A stretch of 13,536 nucleotides of DNA, from positions 1-13,536 of the forward strand of contig JAJRDF010000012.1 of assembly GCA_028678555.1 (NCBI GenBank). Reading direction: 5' to 3'. Source of the stretch: Methanomicrobiales archaeon. Lineage in GTDB: Archaea > Halobacteriota > Methanomicrobia > Methanomicrobiales > JACTUA01. Under the pieces are notes generated by a model that saw only the letters and a program-made list of their open reading frames with translations, was not told the DNA's origin and made no database searches. This document shows positions 7,530 through 13,536 of this stretch, in pieces (positions within the stretch are counted from its first letter, which is position 1; each line of letters starts with the position of its first letter). The position numbers were made by a program, and so were the translations under genes.

Positions 7530-9605
7530 TCAGATCTTGGCCACCAGGGCATCGCGTATCTTCTTCGTCCCGGGATCGTACTCGAGCACCAGGGAACGAT
7601 CGTAGGATTCCACGGCCTCCTGGAAGCGTCCCAGGTACTGCAGGAAGAGACCCCGGCTCTTCCAGGCCATGGCGAACTCGGGGTTCAGCTCCAGGGCATG
7701 GTCAAAGTCATTCATGGCCTCGGCATAGTCCCGGAGGATCCCGTGCAGGCACCCCTTGCTGTGCCAGAACTCGGGGATGTTATCCTCGATCTCGATGGCC
7801 CGGTTGAAGGAGATGAGTGCCATCTCGTACTGCCGGAGATCCAGGAGGGCCACCCCCCGGTTGTACCAGGATTCGGCGTTCCGGGGGTCGATGGAGAGGG
7901 CCCGGTCAAATCCCTTGATGGCCTCCTCGTACTGCTTCAGGTGCAGGAGAGTGGACGAGAGGTTGAACCATGCAGAGGCGTCCTCAGGGTTGATCCGAAG
8001 GGCCTTCTCGTAGCAGTCAATGGCATCCCCGTAGCGGGAGAGCATGTCCAGCACGATCCCCTTTCTCACCCACTTGGCGGCAGAGGCCGGATCAAGTTCC
8101 ACCGCCTTGTCGAAGGCCACGAGGGCCTGTTCGTACCATCCCAGGAGGGCGAGGGACCGGCCCTTGCTGGTCCAGGTGGCCGAGTTTCCGGGGTCCATAT
8201 CAAGTGCATGGGAGAAGCACATGACGGCTTCCTCGTGCTGTCCCAGGGCTGACAGGGCCTCGCCCTCGCGGATGAAGCCGGCGACCACCCGCGGGTCCTG
8301 GATGGTCGGGTTTGCAGCGAGGACGTTCTCCAGGGTCCGGATGGAGCCGGCATGGTTCCCCAGCCGGGAAAGGAGGACGGAACGTTCCAGGAGGGCCCCC
8401 ACGTCCCTGGGAGTGAGGGCCAGCGCATGGTCAAGGCTCTCCAGGGCTTCCTGGTGCTTCCCCACCTGGGTGAAGGCATCGGCCCGGTGGAGCCAGATCC
8501 TCGGGTCCGAGGGCTCCACCTCCAGCACGCGGTCAAAGAACCGGATCGCCTCCATGGGCTCCCCCTGCTCCAGAAGGAAGAGGCCCTGGTCCCGCCACCG
8601 GTCCCGGTTGAACTGGATGAACGCGATGCACCGGTCAATGGACGCCTGGAGGGACTGTTCCAGCGTGTGGTCCAGTTCCCGTGCCCGGGTATATGCCCGC
8701 AACGCCTCGGTGTACTTCTCGAAGAGGAGGAGGACGTCCCCCTTCCCCTGCCAGGCGGCGGCATCCCTGGGATTGATGGCGATGAGCTGGTCGTAGCAGG
8801 CGGTGGCCTCGGTGTACCGGCCCAGGATCTTGAGGACCAGTCCCTTCCCGAAGAGGGCGTTGACCTCCCCGGGATCCAGGGCCAGGGCCTTCTCCACGGC
8901 AGCGAGGGCCTCGTCGTACCGCCCTTTCTTCACCAGCACAAGACCCTTCTGGGACCAGGCCCGGGCAAGGCCGGGATTCCTCCTGATCGCCTGTTCATAG
9001 CTCTCCAGCGCCTGGTCTGGCTTCTCCAGGTTCACGAGCGCCACCCCGCGGTGGATCCAGATCTCGGCATCGTCAGGGCGGAGGGAGAGCGCCGTGTCAA
9101 AGGACTTCACGGCCTCATCGAACCTGCCCAGGATGGCGTAGGTTCTGCCCTGCTGGAACCAGGCGGTGGCGTTCCGCGGCTCCAGTTCCCTGACGATCTG
9201 GTAACACATCAGGGCCTGGCTGTACTTGCCGTCATTGGCAAGTGCGGTGCCACGGTTCAGCCAGGCCACCGAATCCTCAGGATTGATCTCCAGGGCCTGG
9301 TCCAGGGTGCGCACCGCCTCGTCATTCCGGCCCATGTGGATCAGGGCGATCCCGCGGTTCCGTAGGGTCAGGGGGTTCCTGGCATCCAGCATGAGGGCCC
9401 GGTCAAAGGAATCCAGGGCTTCCTGGTACCTCCCGAGGAGGGTAAGGGTTGAACCCCGGTTCAGCCAGGCGACCGGCAGCGTGGGATCCTGTTTTACTGC
9501 CTCATCGTACAGCTGCAGGGCCGCGTCATGCTGTCCCAGATCAAACAGCCGGATCCCCTCGCTCACCAGCGAGGCAGGATCCCTCTTCCGGAACACATCC
9601 CACAT
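7530..9605 (-). CDS. Large tetratricopeptide repeat (TPR) protein
   Basis: A 691-residue protein that is almost entirely TPR. After a short leader (MWDVFRKRDPA) I count about 19 repeats of roughly 34 residues, each close to AWxxRGxxLxxLGRYxEALxxFDxALxxxP. Repeats 1-9 cover about residues 11-316; an 18-residue break (SLQASIDRCIAFIQFNRD) follows; repeats 10-19 cover about 335 to the end, and repeats 12-13 carry small insertions. There is no signal peptide, membrane segment or catalytic domain. TPR superhelices bind peptides and scaffold complexes; the partner here is unknown. Such proteins are common and expanded in Methanomicrobiales. Start ATG 9605 has only a weak upstream GAAGGGAT. The upstream region is shared with tpiA and contains a palindrome and a mirrored 11-mer. 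Convergent with mbf1. Confidence 0.93.
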   Translation of the reverse strand: MWDVFRKRDPASLVSEGIRLFDLGQHDAALQLYDEAVKQDPTLPVAWLNRGSTLTLLGRYQEALDSFDRALMLDARNPLTLRNRGIALIHMGRNDEAVRTLDQALEINPEDSVAWLNRGTALANDGKYSQALMCYQIVRELEPRNATAWFQQGRTYAILGRFDEAVKSFDTALSLRPDDAEIWIHRGVALVNLEKPDQALESYEQAIRRNPGLARAWSQKGLVLVKKGRYDEALAAVEKALALDPGEVNALFGKGLVLKILGRYTEATACYDQLIAINPRDAAAWQGKGDVLLLFEKYTEALRAYTRARELDHTLEQSLQASIDRCIAFIQFNRDRWRDQGLFLLEQGEPMEAIRFFDRVLEVEPSDPRIWLHRADAFTQVGKHQEALESLDHALALTPRDVGALLERSVLLSRLGNHAGSIRTLENVLAANPTIQDPRVVAGFIREGEALSALGQHEEAVMCFSHALDMDPGNSATWTSKGRSLALLGWYEQALVAFDKAVELDPASAAKWVRKGIVLDMLSRYGDAIDCYEKALRINPEDASAWFNLSSTLLHLKQYEEAIKGFDRALSIDPRNAESWYNRGVALLDLRQYEMALISFNRAIEIEDNIPEFWHSKGCLHGILRDYAEAMNDFDHALELNPEFAMAWKSRGLFLQYLGRFQEAVESYDRSLVLEYDPGTKKIRDALVAKI

Positions 9606-9625
9606 AACCAGATCCCTTCACTGCT

Positions 9626-9638
9626 GCCGCAAAGCGGC
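9626..9638 (-). repeat. Small GC hairpin in the leader of the TPR gene
   Basis: GCCGC-AAA-GCGGC is a perfect 5-bp stem with a 3-nt loop, 20 nt before the TPR start codon. In RNA it could influence ribosome access. It may equally be chance in GC-rich DNA. Confidence 0.3.
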
Positions 9639-9652
9639 CTGAAACGGGTGAA

Positions 9653-9663
9653 TGATCACGCAT
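9653..9663 (-). promoter_or_regulatory. 11-mer ATGCGTGATCA facing the TPR gene (mirror of the tpiA copy)
   Basis: Read toward the TPR gene this is ATGCGTGATCA, identical to 9761-9771 read toward tpiA. The two copies form a perfect 11-bp inverted pair flanking the divergent promoter region. A shared operator is inferred, not shown. Confidence 0.35.
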
Positions 9664-9670
9664 TTCGTGT

Positions 9671-9688
9671 ACAGGTTAATGAACCTGT
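9671..9688. repeat. Perfect 18-bp palindromic site, operator candidate
   Basis: ACAGGTTAATGAACCTGT has 7-bp arms (ACAGGTT/AACCTGT) around AATG. It sits between the divergent TPR and tpiA genes, 66 bp before the TPR start, and overlaps a TTAA-containing stretch that could be the TPR TATA element. Spacing and AT-rich centre suit a dimeric HTH regulator. The half-site AACAGGT also occurs at 11055-11061, upstream of the HTH-CBS gene promoter. Confidence 0.4.
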
Positions 9689-9733
9689 TGAAGCCGGGGA
9701 CCCGATTTCTGCGCCCGGTACCAAACTCGCCGC

Positions 9734-9742
9734 ATTAATATA
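9734..9742 (+). promoter_or_regulatory. TATA box of tpiA
   Basis: ATTAATATA is the only AT-rich run near tpiA. A start about 26 nt downstream falls near 9764, at the beginning of ATGCGTGATCA, giving a leader of about 18 nt before ATG 9782. Confidence 0.5.
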
Positions 9743-9760
9743 GGTCCTTCCCCTTAGAGG

Positions 9761-9771
9761 ATGCGTGATCA
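9761..9771 (+). promoter_or_regulatory. 11-mer ATGCGTGATCA at the tpiA transcription start
   Basis: Same 11-mer as at 9653-9663, facing tpiA. It overlaps the predicted start site. Its GTGATC resembles the anti-16S Shine-Dalgarno core and ends 11 nt before ATG 9782, so one copy could be a ribosome-binding site as well as an operator. Confidence 0.35.
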
Positions 9772-9781
9772 AGGGATTTTC

Positions 9782-10450
9782 ATGTCACCACCGTTCATCC
9801 TGATCAACTGCAAGGTCTATGCTGAGGGGATTGGCCAGCGGGCCCACCTGATTGCCGAGTCGGCGGAGATGGTGGCCGAGGAGAGCGGAGCGATCATCGG
9901 GGTGGCACCGGCGTATATCGATATCCACCCCATCGCCCATCATTACGAGATACCGGTGTTTGCCCAGCACATCGATGCCGTGGCCCCGGGAGCCCACACC
10001 GGCCATGTCACGGCAGCCGCTGTCCGGCTCGCCGGCGCACGGGGCACCCTCATCAACCATTCCGAGCGGAGGCTCACCCTGGCAGACATCGAGGCCGCCC
10101 GGAAGGCGGCACGGGACGCACACCTGGAGACGGTGATCTGCACGAACAACGAGCCCACAACCGCGGCCGCGGCGGCCCTGGCACCCGACTATGTGGCCAT
10201 CGAACCGCCCGAGCTGATCGGATCCGGGATCTCGGTGGCAAAGGCAGATCCGGAGATCATCCGCCGCTCCGTTGCCGCCGCCCGGAAGGTGAACCCCGAC
10301 GTGAAGGTTCTCACGGGCGCAGGCATCCAGTCCGGCGAGTGCGTGAAGATCGCCCTCGATCTGGGAACTGTGGGGGTACTCCTCGCATCCAGCGTCGTGA
10401 AAGCACAGGACCCGGCGGTCGTGCTGCGGGATCTCGTCTCGCTCCTCTAG
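9782..10450 (+). CDS. tpiA: Triosephosphate isomerase, archaeal type
   Basis: A 222-residue TIM barrel, the short archaeal form, interconverting dihydroxyacetone phosphate and glyceraldehyde 3-phosphate in glycolysis/gluconeogenesis. Catalytic residues are in place: N9 and K11 in LINCKVY, H93 in TLINHSERRL, and E141 in VAIEPPELIGSG. The phosphate-binding stretches TGAGI (178-182) and GVLLASSVVKAQDP (198-211) are intact. INCK replaces the more usual NFK at the first loop, but Asn and Lys are kept. ATG 9782 fits the family N-terminus; an in-frame ATG at 9761 would add seven residues and would be almost leaderless. The TAG stop overlaps the TAG of the convergent HTH-CBS gene at a single CTAG. 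Confidence 0.95.
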   Translation: MSPPFILINCKVYAEGIGQRAHLIAESAEMVAEESGAIIGVAPAYIDIHPIAHHYEIPVFAQHIDAVAPGAHTGHVTAAAVRLAGARGTLINHSERRLTLADIEAARKAARDAHLETVICTNNEPTTAAAAALAPDYVAIEPPELIGSGISVAKADPEIIRRSVAAARKVNPDVKVLTGAGIQSGECVKIALDLGTVGVLLASSVVKAQDPAVVLRDLVSLL

Positions 10451-11007
10451 TCCTGGGAGATCAGCGAGATCAGGTCGTGCTTGGTGATCACACCGGCAAC
10501 CTTCCCCCCTGCCACCACCAGCACGGCATGGTGATCGTGCAGCAGGTGGGCCACCGTCCTGATATCGCTCTCCGGAGGGACCGTGGGAAAGCCGGGTTCC
10601 ATGAACTCGCGGACCAGCCCCTTCTGCCCGGGAATCACTGTCCCATCTTCCAGCGCCTGCACCATCGCCGATTCCGAGATGCAGCCCACGGGGATCCCGC
10701 CCTCCACCACCGGGAGCTGGGAGATGTTGTGCCGCTCCATCATCCCGATGACACTGGCCACCGGGTCGTCGGGGGCCACCGCATGGACAGGGGTATGCAT
10801 GACGTCAGCCGCCCGGACCAGGGGACGCTCGCACCGGTTCAGCACGGCCACGATCCGGGCGAGCGTGGATGCCCGGGGGTCCACGGACCCCGCTTCGATC
10901 CGGGCAATCATGGACTGGCTGATCCCCGCCATCCGGGCCAGTTCCGCCTGGGTGACCCTCAGGGTCTCCCGCTTGGCCCGGAGCTCCCCGGCATCCGGAA
11001 TATGCAT
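10447..11007 (-). CDS. HTH (XRE-type) transcriptional regulator with paired CBS domains
   Basis: A 186-residue protein: a Cro/C1-type helix-turn-helix at about 7-60 (ELRAKRETLRVTQAELARMA, then SQSMIARIEAGSVDPRASTL), then two CBS motifs at about 68-125 (VMHTPVHAVAPDDPVASVIG) and 135-183 (FMEPGFPTVPPESDIRTVAH). CBS pairs usually bind adenine nucleotides or related ligands, so it is probably a ligand-responsive DNA-binding regulator of the type common in methanogens. Targets are unknown; autoregulation or control of tpiA is speculation from position. Two starts are possible: ATG 11016 adds MTL, but the TATA box centred at 11034 puts the transcript start at about 11008, so a leaderless mRNA beginning at ATG 11007 fits better. 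The stop shares CTAG with tpiA. Confidence 0.9.
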   Translation of the reverse strand: MHIPDAGELRAKRETLRVTQAELARMAGISQSMIARIEAGSVDPRASTLARIVAVLNRCERPLVRAADVMHTPVHAVAPDDPVASVIGMMERHNISQLPVVEGGIPVGCISESAMVQALEDGTVIPGQKGLVREFMEPGFPTVPPESDIRTVAHLLHDHHAVLVVAGGKVAGVITKHDLISLISQD

Positions 11008-11029
11008 GAGAGTCATATTCTTCTGATAT

Positions 11030-11038
11030 CTATATAAC
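11030..11038 (-). promoter_or_regulatory. TATA box of the HTH-CBS gene
   Basis: GTTATATAG on the minus strand is centred 27 nt before ATG 11007, the spacing expected for a leaderless archaeal transcript. No Shine-Dalgarno is seen before either candidate start codon. Confidence 0.6.
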
Positions 11039-11093
11039 TGGAACGGTAGAATTTACCTGTTCTCTCCCTTTTCTGGATGAGAACATCCGGACA

Positions 11094-11113
11094 GGAGGGG
11101 GCCAGCCCCCTCC
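11094..11113. repeat. Strong 8-bp G/C hairpin
   Basis: GGAGGGGG (11094-11101), loop CCAG, CCCCCTCC (11106-11113): a perfect stem with a tetraloop. No T-run follows on either strand, so it is not an obvious terminator. It lies about 60 bp upstream of the HTH-CBS TATA box. Confidence 0.5.
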
Positions 11114-11328
11114 CGGTCCCTCCCCCGATGAGGATAGTGGCTCCAAGCCGTGTTACCGTACGGAATCACCAATTGGGAAACACCGACATGGGGGGGGCGC
11201 CCACGCGGCGGGAGGGGCCATCATGTCCCCCCTGGAGCGTCCCACTAGTCGTACCACTTAGGGAGGAAAACCGACCACATCGACTGACATACCATTAGAA
11301 CTATCCGAGAAATGAGAATCGAGAACAG

Positions 11329-11342
11329 CCCCCTCGTGGGGG
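11329..11342 (-). terminator. Hairpin and pyrimidine tract just after rnpB
   Basis: On the minus strand CCCCC-ACGA-GGGGG follows the P1 helix of RNase P RNA directly, then CTGTTCTCGATTCTCATTTC, which is T-rich. This is a plausible termination and 3'-processing zone. Confidence 0.45.
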
Positions 11343-11687
11343 GTGAGTGGGAGGAGTAAGCCCCCTTCTGTTCGTGGCGGCATTCAGCTGAGCGCCATAC
11401 CCGGGCAGGTACCGGACAACCGTGAGCCCTGTTCTGGCTTGCACACGCAGGGATTCACCGTTTCAACGTATCCCGACGGTCATCGCTCGACGGGTTATCT
11501 CGCACGCGGGGTGCTTCTCGCCCCAAAGGGCTGGTACCGTCTCATTGCTACCGGCGGGCCGTGCCGTTTCTGTGTCATTGCCGTGACTCTCGCCACCTGC
11601 ACGTGAATGCAGCTGCGTGTCCGGTGCGTGGGGGGACTTTCCTCAGCAGCCCTTCCGGGCCACCGTCGGCCGCCCTCTCCCTCTCAC
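11343..11687 (-). ncRNA. rnpB: RNase P RNA, archaeal type A
   Basis: RNA subunit of ribonuclease P, which cuts the 5' leader from pre-tRNAs. Read on the minus strand, the universal P4 5' core GAGGAAAGTCC is at 11644-11634 with GGGCTGCT just before it. The 3' core ACAGAAGGGGGCTTAC is at 11371-11356, matching the conserved P4 3' strand. Between them are GTTGAAACGGTGAATCCC and GTGCAAGCCAGAACAGGG, resembling the specificity-domain/J11-12 and CR-IV regions. The ends close as P1: GTGAG-A-GGGAG (11687-11677) pairs with CTCCC-A-CTCAC (11353-11343) around an A-A mismatch. The length of 345 nt is normal for archaeal type A RNA. The TATA box at 11710-11718 predicts a start at about 11688, matching the P1 edge. 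Plus-strand frames across it are spurious. Exact mature ends may differ by a few bases. Confidence 0.93.
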
Positions 11688-11690
11688 AAC

Positions 11691-11699
11691 GCATATGTT
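11691..11699 (+). promoter_or_regulatory. Weak TATA-like box of the AMMECR1-family gene
   Basis: GCATATGTT is the only AT-rich element at the right distance: its centre is 28 nt before ATG 11723, predicting a leaderless mRNA. It lies 4-12 bp upstream of the rnpB start, so the two promoters overlap. Confidence 0.35.
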
Positions 11700-11709
11700 G
11701 GATGGCTCG

Positions 11710-11718
11710 CTATTTATG
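11710..11718 (-). promoter_or_regulatory. TATA box of rnpB
   Basis: CATAAATAG on the minus strand is centred 26-27 nt before the P1 edge of rnpB, the standard archaeal spacing. It ends 4 bp short of the AMMECR1 start codon on the other strand. Confidence 0.7.
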
Positions 11719-11722
11719 TGTC

Positions 11723-12292
11723 ATGAAGGTCCTTGCGAGGGAAGAGGGGGAACTGGCCCTGCGGATCGCCCGCGGGGCCCTGGACGCGCACCTCTCCGGG
11801 GTCGCGTACCGGCTGCCGCCCGTGCCCCGGGTCTTCTCCGAGAAACGGGGGGTCTTTGTGACCCTCACCGAACAGGGGATGCTCCGGGGATGTATCGGCC
11901 TCCCGATGCCCGTGCTCCCGCTGGGGGAGGCTCTTGTCGAGGCGGCGGTATCGGCAGGGACCGGCGATCCCCGGTTCCCCCCGGTCTCGCGGGAGGAGAT
12001 GAACGAGATCCACGTGGAGGTGACGGTCCTTTCGGTTCCGGAAATCCTGACCTGTGCCCCGGTTGAGCGGCCACGGCACGTGGAGGTAGGGAGGCACGGC
12101 CTGATCATGAAGGGGCGGGGCAGGAGCGGCCTCCTCCTCCCGCAGGTGGCCACCGAATATGGCTGGACCGCGGGCGAGTTCCTGGAACACACCTGCGGCA
12201 AGTCGGGCCTCTCCCCCGGCTGCTGGAAGTCGCCTGAGGTGGAGGTCCTGACGTTCGAAGGGCAGATCTTCTCGGAGCCGGAGACGGGATGA
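11723..12292 (+). CDS. AMMECR1-domain protein
   Basis: A 189-residue single-domain protein, the usual archaeal length. Family marks are the signature LRGCIG (54-59) in TEQGMLRGCIGLP, then GDPRFPPVSREEMNEIHVEVTVLS (about 81-104), GRHGLIMKGRGRSGLLLPQV (about 123-142) and the C-terminal WTAGEFLEHTCGKSGLSPGCW (about 148-168). The family occurs in archaea, bacteria and eukaryotes (named for human AMMECR1); its molecular function is not established, so none is given. ATG 11723 is chosen because homology starts there and the frame upstream is antisense to rnpB. There is no Shine-Dalgarno, and a leaderless transcript fits. Its stop overlaps the tgtA start (ATGA), so the two are probably co-translated. 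Confidence 0.93.
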   Translation: MKVLAREEGELALRIARGALDAHLSGVAYRLPPVPRVFSEKRGVFVTLTEQGMLRGCIGLPMPVLPLGEALVEAAVSAGTGDPRFPPVSREEMNEIHVEVTVLSVPEILTCAPVERPRHVEVGRHGLIMKGRGRSGLLLPQVATEYGWTAGEFLEHTCGKSGLSPGCWKSPEVEVLTFEGQIFSEPETG

Positions 12293-13536
12293 GCATCCGC
12301 TTTGAGGTGAAGGAGAAAGACATCGCAGGGCGCACCGGCCACCTGAAGGTGGGACAGAAGACGGTCACGACACCGGTACTTCTCCCGGTCGTGAACCCCC
12401 ACCTGCCCCTGGTCACCCCCCGGGAGATGCAGGACATGGGTGTCCAGGCCCTGATCACGAACGCCTATATTTTCCGCACCTCGGACCGGTTCCGGGACAT
12501 CGCGGCGAGGGACGGCCTCCACCGGGTACTGGACTTCGATGGCGTCATCATGACCGACTCCGGCGCGTTCCAGCAGTCCGTGTACGGGGACGTGACCCTC
12601 ACCAACCGGGATACCGTGGAGTTCCAGGGGGTCATCGGGAGCGAGATCCTGGTTCCCATGGATATCCCCACGCCCCCCTCCGCCAGCCGGGAGACGGCTG
12701 CCCATGAGCTGGAGGAGACGATGCGGCGCATCCGTGAAGCGGTGGAGATCGTTGGACCGGAGAGACTGGCCGGGCCCGTGCAGGGCGGCAGGTTCCCGGA
12801 CCTGAGGGAAGAGGCAGGCGCCGCGGTGAGCGGGACGGGCATCACATTCGCCCCCATCGGTGCCGTCGTCCCCCTCATGGAACAGTACCGGTACCGGGAC
12901 CTGGTCCGGGTGGTGCTGGCCGCGAAAAGGGGCCTCTCCCCCTCCGCCTGCGTCCACCTGTTCGGGGCAGGCCACCCGTCCATGTTTGCCCTTGCTGTCG
13001 CCATGGGCTGTGATGCCTTCGACTCGGCGGCCTATGCCCTCTTTGCAAAGGACGGCAGGTACCTGACTCCGTGGGGATCCTGGCACCTGGAGGAACTCTC
13101 TGAACTCCCCTGCCCCTGCCGGGTCTGCCGGGACCATACGGCAAAGGAACTCCGGGAGGATCCCGGGAGGGAACGGCTGCTGGCCCTCCACAACCTCCGG
13201 GTGACCCTCGCCGAAATCGCCCGGGTCCGGCAGGCGATCCAGGACGGTGTCCTCTGGGAACTGGTGGACGACCGGTGCCGGTCACATCCCCGGCTGCTGG
13301 AGGGGTACCGGGAGCTCCTGGGGTACACGGAGACCCTGGCCCCCCAGGACCGGGCCACCAAGCGCCGCTTCTTCTACAGGGGGAACGAGTCCTGCCGGCG
13401 GACCGAGGTGATCCGGTACCGTGAGCAGCTGGCCAACCTCACGCTGGGCCCGGAAGTGCTCGTCACCCTCACGGGCGAAGGACTCCCCGGCTTCTCGGAC
13501 ACCCTCCTCTTCCGGCCACCCTTCGGCCCCTACCCG
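12289..13536 (+). CDS. tgtA: Archaeosine tRNA-guanine transglycosylase, C-terminus cut by window edge
   Basis: A frame open to the window end gives the first 416 residues. TgtA exchanges guanine-15 in the D-loop of archaeal tRNAs for preQ0, the first step to archaeosine. The catalytic TIM barrel is intact: D90 in MTDSGAFQQS, PMDIPTPP (123-130), the substrate loop VQGGRFPDLR (164-173), HLFGAGHPSMFALAVAMGCD (223-242), and the nucleophile-position aspartate D245 in FDSAAYALFAKDGRYLT. The zinc site is complete: C275, C277, C280 and H301 (CPCRVC ... LHNL). The stretch after about 330 belongs to the archaeal-specific C-terminal domains; what is missing beyond the window cannot be told. ATG 12289 overlaps the AMMECR1 stop (ATGA), so translation is probably coupled. 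Confidence 0.96.
   Translation, partial: MSIRFEVKEKDIAGRTGHLKVGQKTVTTPVLLPVVNPHLPLVTPREMQDMGVQALITNAYIFRTSDRFRDIAARDGLHRVLDFDGVIMTDSGAFQQSVYGDVTLTNRDTVEFQGVIGSEILVPMDIPTPPSASRETAAHELEETMRRIREAVEIVGPERLAGPVQGGRFPDLREEAGAAVSGTGITFAPIGAVVPLMEQYRYRDLVRVVLAAKRGLSPSACVHLFGAGHPSMFALAVAMGCDAFDSAAYALFAKDGRYLTPWGSWHLEELSELPCPCRVCRDHTAKELREDPGRERLLALHNLRVTLAEIARVRQAIQDGVLWELVDDRCRSHPRLLEGYRELLGYTETLAPQDRATKRRFFYRGNESCRRTEVIRYREQLANLTLGPEVLVTLTGEGLPGFSDTLLFRPPFGPYP

Larger units (their letters stand above)
11041..11342. other. 302-bp gap without a convincing gene; structured
   Basis: Between the HTH-CBS promoter and rnpB no frame on either strand has gene-like codon use or a recognisable product. The right edge carries the rnpB terminator hairpin (11329-11342). 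The left edge has alternative hairpins: TGTTCTC (11058-11064)/GAGAACA (11079-11085) competing with GGATG (11075-11079)/CATCC (11084-11088). A strong GGAGGGGG-CCAG-CCCCCTCC stem follows (11094-11113). The middle is G/C-run rich (eight or more Gs near 11190) with no tRNA T-loop or recognisable ncRNA core. It could hold an unknown small RNA, extended regulatory DNA or decayed sequence. Confidence 0.5.

Noticed and set aside
8352..9365. 337-codon plus-strand frame opposite the TPR gene
   Set aside because: It is antisense to regular 34-residue repeats, which produce a repetitive Val/Pro/Gly/Leu-rich shadow translation.
11077..11298. 73-codon plus-strand frame in the gap upstream of rnpB
   Set aside because: It has no recognisable product or ribosome-binding site, an atypical Pro/Arg-rich composition, and it spans the G/C hairpin.
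11041..11342. tRNA, SRP RNA or CRISPR leader in the gap
   Set aside because: There is no T-loop motif, no conserved SRP core and no regularly spaced direct repeats.
11343..11606. Plus-strand frame of 87 codons
   Set aside because: It lies antisense to the RNase P RNA, whose conserved core and helices explain the sequence.
11561..11722. Upstream extension of the AMMECR1 protein
   Set aside because: It covers the 5' half of rnpB antisense, including the P4 core; family homology begins at ATG 11723.
11710..13191. 493-codon minus-strand frame opposite AMMECR1 and tgtA
   Set aside because: Both plus-strand genes are unmistakable family members with intact active-site motifs, so this is a shadow frame.

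Overview
The window looks like a chromosomal housekeeping stretch from a high-GC euryarchaeon, most likely a methanogen of the order Methanomicrobiales. Support: a proteasome-activating nucleotidase (PAN), an archaeal MBF1 factor, an archaeosine tRNA-guanine transglycosylase, an archaeal-length triosephosphate isomerase, a UPF0280 protein close to those of Methanomicrobiales, an archaeal type-A RNase P RNA, and TATA-type promoters, several of which suit short-leader or leaderless transcripts. I see no insertion sequence, phage gene, CRISPR array or tRNA gene.

Layout. 1-477 (-) is a UPF0280/ApbE-like gene cut off by the window edge. 634-5614 (+) holds three genes in one direction: a thioredoxin-fold DUF255 (YyaL-type) protein, a single-chain ADP-forming acyl-CoA synthetase with ATP-grasp part first, and an unrecognised protein with a proline-rich tail whose start codon overlaps the synthetase stop. 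5721-6962 (-) is PAN, divergent across 55 bp from archaeal MBF1 (7018-7503, +). 7530-9605 (-) is a protein made almost entirely of about 19 TPR repeats, divergent from tpiA (9782-10450, +). tpiA converges on an HTH-CBS regulator (10447-11007, -), and the two stop codons share one CTAG.

11041-11342 has no convincing gene but contains strong hairpins. 11343-11687 (-) is the RNase P RNA gene rnpB, identified from its conserved core, a closing P1 helix and a TATA box at the right distance. Its promoter is interleaved with that of an AMMECR1-family gene (11723-12292, +), which overlaps tgtA (12289 to the window end, +) by ATGA.

Themes are protein quality control (PAN), tRNA maturation and modification (rnpB, tgtA), energy/central carbon metabolism (acyl-CoA synthetase, TpiA) and regulation (MBF1, HTH-CBS). 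No obvious new multi-gene system is visible. The best leads are non-coding: the tpiA/TPR divergent region, where the same 11-mer faces outward toward both genes around a perfect 18-bp palindrome; the interleaved rnpB/AMMECR1 promoters; and the structured gap at 11041-11342. Among proteins, the coupled proline-tailed partner of the synthetase and PAN's Phe-containing C-terminus stand out.
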